Assembly: GCA_902729315.2 (NCBI GenBank)
Contig: LR746275.1
Span: 1,118,501-1,182,500 of the forward strand
Direction of reading: 5' to 3'
DNA length: 64,000 nt
From: Spirodela intermedia
Taxonomy: Eukaryota > Streptophyta > Magnoliopsida > Alismatales > Araceae
The notes under the pieces were generated by a model. It had not been told where the DNA came from and did not search any database. It was given only the letters and a program-made list of their open reading frames with translations. Position 1 is the first letter of the stretch; every line of letters begins with the position of its first letter. Shown piece by piece: positions 35,247 to 46,900 of this stretch. The position numbers and the translations under genes are program-made.

Positions 35247-36672
35247 TCACTGGGGGGGGGCCTTCCAGCGGCGGCTGCTCCTCCGGTGAGCTTTGGCCGG
35301 CTGGTGGGGGTCGTCTCTCCGGTGGTGGAAGGTGGCGGAGCTCAGGTAGTACTGCCCAACACCTTCCCGCATCTTGGGCTCGCTCTTGAGCTCCGAGTAA
35401 TGGCCGGGAAGATCGTTCCTCACAGAATCCTGTAGCCACCATGACTCCTGAGCTTTTGCAGCTCCCCAGCCGGAGTTGTAGCCGTCCCAGTTACTGTTCT
35501 TCTGGTGATCCCATCCTCCGGCGGCGCCGCCTCCTCCCCGTTCTTCGCTGCTTTCCCATCCCCTGACAGCACCGCCGTTTCCGCCGGCGAGGGCAGTGGC
35601 GCCACCGCCTTCAGCGTCTTCCCAGCCGGAGCAGGGGATCGGCCGATCCCAGCCAAGGCTCAGAACGCCGCTTCTCTGGGCTGTTTGGTCAACTTCTCTG
35701 GGAATAAGATCTTTCTCCAGCTCCAGCACCAGCTGTGGGTCGATTTCGGCGTTCCAGTTGACTTCATCGATGAAGAGATCTGGGCCTGGAAGGGCGATTT
35801 GGCAGGGGAGGCCATTGATCTCCGCGTAGAACCGAGATTTGGCTTTCTCAAAGGCTTCCTTCCCAGCTGAATCGTCCCAGTCAACCACATTCGAGTAGAA
35901 GGACATCACTCTCTTGGTCTCGCAGATCTTCTTCCACGGAATCCCGCAGACGGCGGTGCAGAATCTCTTCTCCCATGCGGGCACAGTCGGCACCCAAGAT
36001 CCTGAAGAACAGCGCGAAGAGTGGATGGATATCACGCAACATGATTCAATCATCGCAGACCAATAATTATACGAACGTTAAATACTCGAGGGCGAAGGAT
36101 TAAAAAAAAGAAGATGACAAAAAAAGAAGAAAACTATGCGTGGATCAGAGGAGAGCGACGTCGAGTTCTTCATGCCATCTTTTGATCTTCCTCGCAATAG
36201 TTCCGGTCCCGATGGACCAAACACAGTCAGTCACGGAATCAACAGTCGGCTCCGCGAGGAGCAGCAGAAATCAAACATCCTGGAACGATTACGAGAGAGG
36301 ATGCGTGAATGAAACGGATAGATGCATTCAAGATGCCAATCAACGACGAAGTTAGGTCAAGCGACGTCAATATAAACCCGAGATAATCGACCGATTATAG
36401 CGGATCAACGTCGATCGGCACGAGGATCAAAACGACTACGAATGAACATATTCGTCAGGCAGGTCACCAAAACGCGGAGAAAATCAAACCGATAAACATC
36501 CTTACAGGATCTTCCTCCCAGAAAACATACTTGGCCCCGGGGGCGGCTTTCCGTGCTTAGAAGAGAACGATCGACTGGAGCCAGCAGGGGGCTTCCACCA
36601 CCCACTCTCCCCTCCTCCTCTCTGCTTTCCCACCTCGCCCCCCCAATCACCCACTCTCCTCGAATCCTTCAT
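35247..36672 (-). CDS. Conserved plant protein of unknown function (SWVPTVPAWEK motif)
   Basis: Two coding exons on the minus strand: 36672-36531 and 36001-35247; 298 aa. The donor at 36530 (GTATGT) leaves phase 1 and the acceptor (TTCAG) ends at 36002, forming Arg then SWVPTVPAWEKRFC. The following block, IPWKKICETKR, NVVDWDDSAGKEAFEKAKSR, FYAEINGLPCQIALPGPDLF, IDEVNWNAEIDPQLVLELE, is what I recall as a plant-only conserved region without an assigned domain. Residues after about 130 are Gly/Trp-rich low complexity (GWEDAEGGGATALAGGNGG, NSNWDGYNSGWGAAKAQESW) and end in a basic tail. No signal peptide or membrane segment. An alternative start at 36053 would skip exon 1, but the phase match and strong donor favour the two-exon model. 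A TATA-like sequence lies about 310 bp upstream of the start codon. I do not propose a function. Confidence 0.7.
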
Positions 36673-36979
36673 CACCAATCTCCAACAAAATCAAAATCGG
36701 GGGAAGAATTTCACATCACCTGCAACTCCTCCCACCTCCTCCCCCACCCCCCCCTTCTCCGCGAAAACCTAAAACTGAGCCGCAACACAAGCGGCCCCTA
36801 CAACTCCTCTCCCTGCCGGCCCCGAGGAAGAGGGAGGAAGGGAACGGGCGGTGCCGCCGGCGACGGCGGCGGTGGAAAATCCCTTGCCGGCGGCGAGCTC
36901 TTCCCCCTCTTCCGGCAGCTTCTGGCGCTAAAATCCCTCTCTGTCAGGAAATGCGAGCTTAGGCACGGGGAAGAATCAG

Positions 36980-36987
36980 TATATATA
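36980..36987 (-). promoter_or_regulatory. TATA box candidate for the SWVPTVP-motif gene
   Basis: A TATATATA in an otherwise GC-rich promoter, about 310 bp upstream of the start codon at 36672, on the correct side for the minus-strand gene. Confidence 0.5.
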
Positions 36988-37460
36988 GTGTTTAATTCGT
37001 ATATTAACTGCCGATGTCTTAGGTTTCTGCGTTTCCTTTTCCGTTTCCCATAAGATCACAAAGTTCCTCATAAATACATACGGCCCAGAACACCTGGTCA
37101 ATCTCTGTTTGGGCTTCTCGGTCATTTGCCAGCGGTTGGAGTAGGTCCCACATCATAGTTCCCGCCAGCTCCCCGGTCGGGAACCTGAAACCAATACCGT
37201 TATCCGTTAGATCATAGGTGACGTGTCAGGTTGTGGGAACTGTGGGTCCCATGGGGTAGGATCCGAAACCCGTTTTGGGCCAATTATGGTGCTGACGGCC
37301 CAAATACACCCAATGGGCCCATTTAAGTCAGATCCATTGAAAACGATGGGACACTGGGCGAACATTCGACATATGTCATTTCGGTCCCTATTTTAGGGAG
37401 AAGTAGCTATCCAACCCTGGATTATATTTTATTTCTTTACCGGCTAAATATCGTTGTTTC

Positions 37461-37803
37461 CTACAATCCATAGTTCTCAAAATTTTATATTGGTCCTTGG
37501 AAAAGCAGTAGATTAATAAAAAATCCTTGAGTATGAGAAAAATGCGAAAATACATATCGGTGATCAAAGCAACTCCTGTAAGAGATAGCTCATGTAAAGG
37601 GCTGACGTAATATTTTTCCTAGGACCTACCGTTCTCAAAATTTCGTATCAGTCCTTGGTAAATCTGTAGATTAATAAACATTCTTGAGTTTGAAAAAAAT
37701 GTGATAATACATTTCAGTAATCAAAGCAACTCCTGTAGGAGATGGCTGATGTAAAGGGCACAATAGAAATACATTCATTGTGAAGGGCCGATGTAATATT
37801 TTC
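37461..37803 (+). repeat. Tandem duplication, unit about 160 bp
   Basis: Copy A 37461-37620 and copy B 37621-37803 share gttctcaaaattt, tcagtccttgg-type, gtagattaataaa, aaatacat, gatcaaagcaactcctgta and gatgtaaaggg blocks. A partial third echo (gaagggccgatgtaatattt) ends copy B. The copies differ at many sites, so the duplication is old. It lies about 500 bp upstream of the UBP24 start codon. Confidence 0.82.
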
Positions 37804-38294
37804 GCCATCCCCAAGGTTGGCGCCGCCAGATGCCTGCCTATTTAATATAACCTGAGAACTTGGAACCCTCGCTCCTCTTTCTTTCTCTCTCTCTCGCTAG
37901 GTCTCGTGGGGACTCGCAGGATTTGCCCTGCTGATGCTTCTTTGCTCAGGCGGCGGCGATGTATGTTTGGTCGGGCCCCGTCGGAGAACTGAACCAGCAG
38001 CAGGAGGGTGACATGAGAGGGATGGAGGCAGTTCCTGTGCTTAGATGTTATTGGTCTCGTTCTCTGATCCTTCCTTTCCAAGTCTCGCCCAACTCGTGTG
38101 TTCCCTGCGTATGCGCTTCCGGTGTGGTCTCGTCGGGCATTTTGGCTGACAAGAGTTAGTTCTCTCGTTGTCTTCCTCCGGTTCTTGTGCCCTCTCCTTT
38201 TCTGGGCTGCCGGCCTCGTCCGCCGTCTGGTCGCCTGCAGAAGATCTTCCACAGGCCGTCTTAAGTCTCGGGTACCTTCGACTCGGCGGGGAAG

Positions 38295-41200
38295 ATGAGT
38301 AAAAGCGATCAGGTATGCCTTTTCAATATTTCCTTCAAGTTCAAGGAAACCCTAAATTTATTTATAGATTGTATGCTCTTCGGTTGTCATGAAATGCATG
38401 AGGCAGAAAAGCTTTCCCTAAGATCTTACTGGTCACACAGAGAATATTGCTCAATTCACGTCTAGGCTGTCTCGGATAAGTGCAATTTGCTCATTCATTT
38501 CTGTGCACTTAGGCTATCCCTTGGCATTTTTAAGGAGTATGATTCTGAGCTTTTTACTAGGTTTTAAACAAAAAAGGCCATCTATTGCGCTTACTCTTCG
38601 TAACCCCGTGAGTGAATAGAATAGCTCATATCTTTCTAAACCCATTGATAGAAGGGGCCTAACAGTTTTCCTAACAAGGATCCTCTATTTGGATATCCTT
38701 CCATTGTTTCATGCTAAGTTGCCGTTCATTGACGAGGGGCGAAGGCTGTCGTCCATTTTTCCCACATTGTTTTTACTGGTAATCTTGCGGTAAATCCCTT
38801 TTGTTATCCTGGGAATTTATCGTCGTAGTTTAGAACCCTACGAAGTTTTCACCTGATTGCTCACTATCTACTTGTTAGTTATAGGTGTCCTATAGAAATT
38901 ATTCACCGTTTTCAGAAAGCAGCTATATAATAGATTATATGAAAACTTTTAGGAAAGAGTCTGTACGTCTTTGAAGACCTGGGCTTGTCAGGGACACTTT
39001 TCTGCTAAAGATTTTTTCTTTGCAAGACGATTGTCATGCGGGTGAAGCTTGTGAGAGTACTAAGCCTTTGATGAAACTCTGGACCAAGAACTTTTCTACA
39101 CTTCTCCCAGTTTCTTCTCGAACAAGTTGTGTCATACATCGAACCTGGGCTGCGTATACAATACTTTTAGCGGGACAAAGCTGTTTCTCGCATGGGTTTT
39201 TTTTATTCGGTATCCGTGCTCAACAGTCAGCAAAGGAAATATTTCATGTGAAACCATATTCCTCCCCCCCTCCCCCCCCGGCCCTCAATTACAATCATGT
39301 CTTCTTATATGTCGGAGAAAATGGATTCCTCTGTCAGGATCAATGCATTACTTTTCATTTGATGGGTATTCTACATGTTGTGTATCATATTTGATTCATG
39401 TCTCACATTTTGAGGCAAGCTAAGCTTATTTTTTATACTCCAATATTGGCGTTTAATCAGTCTCATTAATTAATTTGATTTTTATTTTGTTTTTTGTTCA
39501 GCTCTTCATCTTTGGTTCCTTTTCGGAAGATGAAACCAAATTATTTCAAAAGCAGGCCGTTGAAAAAGTTGTATTGCCTCCAGAAATGACTTATTTGCAA
39601 TTTGGTTCTTTGGATGTGGCATCCATATCAATATCAAAGGGTTTGAATGCTGAGAAAAAAAGGCTCGAGATTCCTCTGAGCTCAAGTGTGCATGCATCAA
39701 AGGAGGTCGTGGAAAAGAAAATATATGAGAATGGAAACGCATCAACGAATCATGACCTAAAGATGACTTCAAGTGTTCGGTCAAATGGAAGTGCTGGTTA
39801 TGCTCCTCAATTAGGAGGGTCAACTGGGGAGGAACGGATTGTTGAAACTTCGAAAACTGATGAAAATAAATTTGATCATAAAGAGTTTGGAAGATCCGGT
39901 ATGCATCATATCAATCACCATAAATCGGAAGATGCAGAAGCATCAACCCTAGAAAGAAAAATACTTGACAGTGAAATTTCTGTTGAATCAACTACGGTTT
40001 CAACTTCTGGGGTGAATACTATCGAAAGATCAAATGGGGGACCAGAGTCAAAAGATGTTCTGCCGCGTGGCTTAATTAACTCCGGAAATCTGTGCTTTCT
40101 TAATGCAACATTGCAGGCTCTTCTCTCCTGCACACCGTTTGTTCGGCTTCTTCAGGACCTAAGAGCTCGTACCATTCCAAAGGTTCAGACTATTTGAATT
40201 TCTGCTGGAATCACTGTTTTTATCACTTTGTTTATTGGCATCTTATGGGTTTATGTTTCTCTTTTAGATTGGTTATCCTACTCTCAATGCATTTGTCGAA
40301 TTCATCACGGACTTCGACTTACCTGATGTTTCAAGCCCAAAGAAGCATGAAGCTAGTGTTGTAAGGACTGGACCGTCTTTTAGTCCTATAATGTTTGATG
40401 GTGTTTTGAAGAATTTTACCCCTGATCTTCCTGCCTACAACAGCAGCGTCAGAGGGAGGCCAAGGTTTGTTTATTTTTTTTTAATTTATTATCCCTTTTT
40501 AGGGCTTGACATTAAGGCATTCTTCAGGAAGAAAGTTGAATGTTGACTGACAGAGGGAGGCCAAGGCATTTTTAATTTATCGTTTTTCTGTAGAATGTTG
40601 ACTGACATGTATACTCTCTGGCAATCGTTTTCGTTTCGAGGCAATGACCTGGCTATGTAGATAATTCGATTTAATTTGAAAATTGTAGGGAGAGTAACAC
40701 TGATAAATATAAATTGCTTGGTAGAGGCTGCTAGAAGAAAGAAAGTTAAAACGGCTCGTGAAGTAAAGATAATATTGGCAGCAAGAGTGTTAAGCCTTCT
40801 GCTTTTTCTGAATGTGTATGGTAGATATTAGCTGCTTGATTGCTTCTGCTTAATGGAAGTTTATTATCAGCTTTTTAATCCATTTTTTTGGCCTAGTTAA
40901 TTTCATAAGTCTTAAATTTGTTTGCATCATCCTGGGATCCTTTTGTGTCAAATTTTCTTTCTGATCTGAAGGTGTTGAGTTATTTCAAACACATAAAGGG
41001 ATGAATCACGAATGGCAAGTGTTGTAAATGGACTCAGTGGGTACCAATGTGGCCTTCTGAGCCCTAAGAACCGGCTGTACTTGTTTACTACGATGATAAG
41101 GGCACGCCATGTGTGCCATTGTTTACTGGGATTCTTGAGTCCTTGCCTGTTTTCTGTTTATGCCCAACTCCACTGGGTCTTTAAGACTAGAAAAATCCGT

Positions 41201-42823
41201 TCTTGCTATTCGGATTCATTCATGTAGTTGATTGATTTGTCACTAATTCATTCTCGCTATTCGCATTCAGCTGGGTGGGTTCCAACCTTTTATACATGTC
41301 TATATTTATCCTCTGAAGAATGTCACATTCTGCAGGCAAGAAGATGCACAGGAATTTCTAAGTTTTATCATGGATCGGATGCATGATGAGCTCCTCAAAC
41401 TGAAAGGCCTCTTATCTAATTATGGTGGGTCTGAATTTTCTCTGGTCTCGTCGGCAGAAGATGACGGTTGGGAGACTGTTGGTCCGAAAAATAAGTCTGC
41501 CATTACTAGAACTCAGAGTTTCTTGCCATCAGAATTGAGTGATATTTTTGGGGGACAAACCAGGAGTGTTGTGAAGTCAAGAGGTACTCTACTCTCTTCG
41601 TTTAACCTTGTTTCTCTTTGATGAGAACATGACCCTATCTTATCTCCCTTCCATTTTTAGTAAATTCTTGGTATGATAGATAACTAGAAAATAAATTTAT
41701 TTAATCAGTTAGAAAAAAAAAATCAAGAGACCACCCTGACCTAGAATAAATAACGCCACCTGTGTTACTTTTTGGGGTTATATATCCGTTGCATGAGACG
41801 GATGTATGTGGGTGACATGTGGTATGTCGCTTTCTATTGGCAGGTAACAAGGCATCAGCTACAGTGGAACCTTTCCTCTTGCTCCACCTTGATATTTTCC
41901 CTGATTCTGTCCGCAACATTGAAGATGCACTTCACCTCTTTTCAGCACCAGAAACCCTAGAAGGCTACAAGACATTGGGTGGAAAGGTATCCCGCTGCAC
42001 CATATAATCACACCAGATATAACTTGTTGCAGTGCCTGAAAACCCTTAAACCCTAAACCCTAGTTCTATCATTTTCTATGTTGCGCAGGCTGGTGAGGTC
42101 AGTGCAAGTAAATCCGTGAAAATACACACTCTTTCCAAGGTATTGATACTGCATCTAATGAGATTCAGCTATGGAACCAGAGGAAGCACCAAGCTACACA
42201 AGCCCGTTCACTTCTTCCCAGAACTCGTCCTCCGCCGCGAGCTGCTCGTTTCTCCCTCCACAGAGGTTTACTATTTCTATCTTTTCTCTGGTTTATTTCA
42301 GCTTGACATCCAACAAAAAAATTAGTGTTCAGAAAGCACCTTCATTCCATTACATGCCAAATTCAGTAAAAATCTCGTATTTTTCTCTTGGCGCCCGCAT
42401 GAAAAAGTCAAATCTTTGAACGTTTGCTCCTGCTATTTTCCCTGAACAGCGTAGCATAATGTGGATTCAGTGTGGTCAACCCTCCCTCATTTGATTATAT
42501 ACCGACTTGGGTCTCCCAGCTGATGCCCACATAATTCATTTATTTTTAAAATCCTAAACATTGCACCTACTATTTGGATCAAGTTTCCTCCTGGTTCTAA
42601 TTGGGGAGCTCTCTCTTATGTACGGTCAACGCAGGGTCGGAGGTACGAGCTTGTGGCCACTATAACCCACCATGGAAGGGAGCCCTCAAGGGGGCACTAC
42701 ACTGCAGATGCCAAGTGCTCCAGTGGCCGGTGGCTCCGATATGATGATGCCTCTGTCACATGCGTTGACCTGAACAAGGTCCTACACGACCAGGCGTACA
42801 TCCTCTTCTACAAGCAAGTGTAG
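38295..42823 (+). CDS. UBP24: Ubiquitin carboxyl-terminal hydrolase, UBP24 type
   Basis: A USP-family Cys protease that removes ubiquitin from proteins; Arabidopsis UBP24 acts in ABA signalling. Seven coding exons: 38295-38312, 39502-40182, 40268-40464, 41336-41583, 41844-41986, 42089-42265, 42635-42823; phases agree; 550 aa, matching the family length. The tiny first exon encodes MSKSDQ and continues into LFIFGSFSEDETK, as expected for UBP24. All catalytic boxes are intact: Cys box GLINSGNLCFLNATLQALL (about residue 198 on), RQEDAQEFLSFIMD, the UBP24 insert DDGWETVGPKNKSAITRTQS, KASATVEPFLLLHLDIFP, SKVLILHLMRFSYGTRGSTK, His box YELVATITHHGREPSRGHYT, and RWLRYDDASVT for the third catalytic position, ending QAYILFYKQV. 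No targeting signal. Intron 5 holds a telomere-like motif. Confidence 0.96.
42041..42062 (+). other. Telomere-like motif (about 2.5 repeats) in UBP24 intron 5
   Basis: AACCCTTAAACCCTAAACCC followed by TA contains tandem plant telomere units (complement of TTTAGGG), equivalent to a telo-box. It lies 25 bp before the exon 6 acceptor. It may be chance or a double-strand-break repair scar. Confidence 0.7.
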
Positions 42824-43958
42824 CATAATGTATATGGTGGTGGGTCTGTGTGGTTTTTGGCGGAAATCCTGTTGTTGCCGTTGCTACCCATCAGATGATG
42901 AAAAGAGTTTTGCTTGGTTGACTCTCCACTTATCCCGGTCGGTTACAGATGTGGGAAAAAAAATTCTACAGTGGAATTGTTGCAGGAAATGTATATATGA
43001 AGGCCGGAAATCCACATGATGTATATCCATTATCCCCCTCTCTCCCTCTCTCCCTCTCTCTCTCTCTAAGATGGACAGAAGATTATAAGTCAACGCTGAA
43101 GCTTAGATGCAGTGAAGGACTCAGATTTATCAATCTCTCCGGAAACTTGTGAGCTTTCTGAATTTTTATTATAAGGGTGCTGGTGAAGGAGGCAAAAAAT
43201 AAAAGAGCCCACGGTTTCTCTTGAAGAACAGGATAGAAGGATAAAAGTCAATGCTAGTCGTTTAAGCTCACTCTATGACCCACATGTTCTTGACTTAAAG
43301 ATCCTTCAGTCAGAAATGACCCCAAATGACAACACGGTCAACTCCTCTTTATCCAGTTACAGATTGCATTTACCTCCTTTTTTTTACTAAAAGATATCTG
43401 TTTGGAGCATGAACGAAGGATGCCTAAATACTCATGCCATGGTTGACCAGAAATACCAGGTAAAACACTGCTGATTAGAAATTATGCTATACATTTGCTC
43501 GGAATTAAAGTCCGGTTGAGTAGTTCTATGGTATCAAAAGATTAAACAAAATCATACCGTTGCATATGATTAGTGTGTCAAGCAGAAATCGTACATGTGA
43601 TCACATCTGAAATAGCTTATTGTCCAAAGAGGGTAATAAATCATTTTGAAATTTATTTAAACTACAATAATGGGATAAAAGTCAAAGATAAATATGGTAC
43701 CAAAAGATTGAACAAAAGCATACCGTTTGTACATGATCAGTGCACCAAGCAGAAATCATACATCTGAAATAGCTCATGTAGTCCAAAAAGGGTAATGAAT
43801 CGTTTTGACATTTATTTAAACTGTAATAATGGGATATAAGTCAAGGTGTGTACATGCGGTACTCCAAGAAAATTAGAAAATAATACCTTCAAGGGAAATT
43901 CACAGAACATAGTTTTCAGAGAAGAGAACCCAAAGGATGCAAGAAGCAGGTGCTCGAT
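42824..43958. other. Tail-to-tail intergenic region, UBP24 and FPGS
   Basis: The UBP24 3'UTR with a CT tract (about 43038-43068), short unremarkable sequence, then the 43530-43847 tandem duplication that abuts the FPGS 3' end. Transcription converges here. No other gene recognised. Confidence 0.7.
43530..43847 (+). repeat. Tandem duplication, unit about 160 bp, at the FPGS 3' flank
   Basis: Copy A 43530-43694 and copy B 43695-43847 share ggta.caaaagatt.aacaaa, cataccgtt, caagcagaaatc, atctgaaatagct, gggtaat.aatc, tttatttaaact and aataatgggat blocks. The end of copy B is about 110 bp from the FPGS stop codon, so it may form part of the 3'UTR. Confidence 0.88.
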
Positions 43959-46900
43959 TTATCTTCGCAGAAGCTTTAGGAGATCACCAACTAAATGCAG
44001 AGACCCAGTCACAAGAACCTGCAGATCCCAAAACAAAGGAGACGTGAAATACATGTTCTAGATCAGGAACCTCTAATTGTTTCTAGATCAGAAATAAATG
44101 GAGAAAAGTCAACATAAATGATATTATTATGTCATTTGTACAGAATCGTATCATGGTTCCGTCAGCTGCACAGTTTCCCTTTCTGATTTCTTTCATATGA
44201 GTCAAACCACATGTCATGAGCTCATATTCAAGTTCATCACTAATCCAATGCACAAACCCGTTTGCGGTTGTCCTGCATATCGAGAAGTTATACCCAAGCT
44301 AGATACAATGACTTGTGTGGTTGACCATCTGGTCATCTCGTGACTTTGCCCCATTTTCATCTACATTTTCTGACATCACACAAAAGAAATCTAATAAATT
44401 TCCATCCAATAAAAGTATTGCCGAGTCCACCGTCCATGAAGAGCCTAAGATCAATGTCAAATATAGTAGCTAACACTGAAAAGTTTCTTGGTAAAAATCA
44501 ATGTCAAATACTCAGAAACCTTATCCATTAAGAGAGCTTCATACTGAATTTGACCGTACAAGCCTACCCAAGATTCTATGATTTTGGTATTTCTAGAATA
44601 GTAGCTAATTGTTATTATTAAGGTGGAGTCAAACCCATATAAGAATCATTTGTTGTAATGGGCTAACAAGCGCATGACCCACCCAAGTTGGTTTCTTCTT
44701 AAGCTGTTCCCATCTTAGATTCTCATAACCTGGCCCATGCTTTTACCCACCTGATAGAACTCAGACGACTGCCGTTTAACCTGTAAGCCACTAATTCGCC
44801 TTCCTTTTTTTCTTGAGAATCCTTGTACTTGAAAGAATATCGCAATCATCAGCAGACAATCTCTGAAATCATGCATGTAGGCTGTCGAATTTAAGAAGTT
44901 CGAGCTTCCACTTGCTTTTCTTCCCAGATGTTAGTTGTCACTAGCCAAATCATGCTTTTCCACTCCAATACCATTATCTTAGTTATTTTTTCTACTATAG
45001 CAAAGTGTGTTGAATCTCTCCTAAAATTGCCTTTTCACACAATCCTCATATCCTCTAGGTGGCTAGGGCCATTTGCAAGAGATAGTTTTGAAAAATACGA
45101 AAGAAACAACAAACCTCAATCAAAGAGCATTGAAGTACCCAGAATAAAACAAGAGTTGCACTGATGATAAAACAAAGGACACCGAACTTGGGAGGCACGC
45201 GAATCTCATTGACCCCACTAAAACCTTGATGAAATGACCAAAATACTACATAGATACGATAACAATCAGGGCCGGTTAGCTCGAATGTAACAATAAAAAA
45301 TAGAACGCGTAAAAAAAGGCTAGTTCTTTACTGTCGTGATTGTTATACCGATTAAACAGTCGTATTACTTATTATTTCTTAGGCTAGTACATCTAATTTA
45401 TTAAGATTTTGAGCTTCACAATGCCCTACATTAGCAAATTTCAATATTCTATGAAATACATTGTTTCATCAGAATTGATTGACATGAATACTATAATATC
45501 AGTGGGCTGCACGTCAAACTTCTAGTTCTTAGAAATCACGCACACAATTGATTGGATAGAAAAAATTGATCATTGTCATCAATGTTCTCACCTGAAGACG
45601 GACATTTGGGTTTTCTTTAGCACAGTCCCTTAGCCAGTCTAAAGCAATCGGCAATGATGGCATAACAACTGCATTGCCATGAAGCTGTTTACCCGTAGGA
45701 TTGATCTTAGACGAATCACCATGCAGAAATTGGTAAGCTGGTAACTTCGTTGAATGTTCTGGATTACTCTCATTCACAAGGATGCCATCTGAAACATCAT
45801 AATATAAAACCAAACGTCAGAGGAGTGCTTCTTGTCCTTTATAGGACCTTCGAATATCATGGCGCACCGAGCCATAAGGAAAATAATAAATAGCATAGAG
45901 TAAAAATAATTTTCCGACAAAACTCCTGGAATTTCCATCTTAGCATCTTAAGAAAAATAACATTTCTTTGTATCTGACATACTAAAATTAAAGTGAATTT
46001 CTTTGACAAAAGTATAACCTTTTCCATGGATCAACCTTTCCCATGTTCTTTGAAGAGAAGATTGCCATGAGGTATCCACGGAAAGATCTGTTCGCACTGC
46101 TGATGACACAGAAGTGACCAAGTGATAGCGTGACATGCTTGGGACGAACAGAGCCATAGAAAAGCTCAAACCTGAGAGAAAAAATTGAAGCCAGAAGGCC
46201 ATGTTGTCCTTAAGAAAGCGCAGGGGGTTCATTAAGCTCTAGCTATAAAAAAAATGGAAGTGATTAATGGTCCATAGAAATAGGATATTCGATAAACATA
46301 CATATTTCTACATTATAACATTTCTGAACTGAGATCAGAGGCCTAAGATGATCCATACAAATGTTTCCAAAAATCCACACTGCCTACTAAGAAAAAAGCT
46401 CCACACCAGTTGAACACAAATCGAAATGGTACACAACATCCAGCTAATTAAGCAGCAATAAGTTACCGCCAGGAACTGGAAATAGATACACTCAGTAAAC
46501 AGGCTGAGATGTACTTATTTTATACCGAAATAAGGCACAAAACTGGTAACCGATCTGGCAGAGTACAAGAGGCCAAGTGAACACACTTTCTTAAAAGTAA
46601 ACGTCAGGTTATCCTACTCTTGATAGGTGAAAGAATAAAAACAGTAACAAAGAATGACAAAACTTCCAAGTGAACACACACTGAACACTCGTGCTCCTCG
46701 GCCACCCAATACTATCTTTAGAAAAGGAGAGGAAGCAAAGCATTCAAGGATACAATCGGAGGATACCTGTTAAGCCCTTATTTTGCATAATTTATTAAAA
46801 AAATTTATATCCAAATATTTCAAAGTGTACACCAACACTTTTTACACAAATTACGACAAATTGGACAATAGCCCTCATATCTCAAATCAAAAGGTGTGAC

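Larger units (their letters stand above)
36673..38294. other. Divergent intergenic region (SWVPTVP gene and UBP24)
   Basis: From left to right: GC-rich 5'UTR and promoter of the minus-strand gene (to about 37000), unremarkable sequence, the tandem duplication at 37461-37803, then the UBP24 promoter and 5'UTR (about 37840-38294) with a short CT tract at 37879-37896. The two genes are transcribed away from each other. Confidence 0.65.

Noticed and set aside
35505-35870. Plus-strand frame opposite the SWVPTVP-motif gene
   Set aside because: Complement of a Gly/Trp-rich coding exon; the minus-strand frame carries the conserved block.
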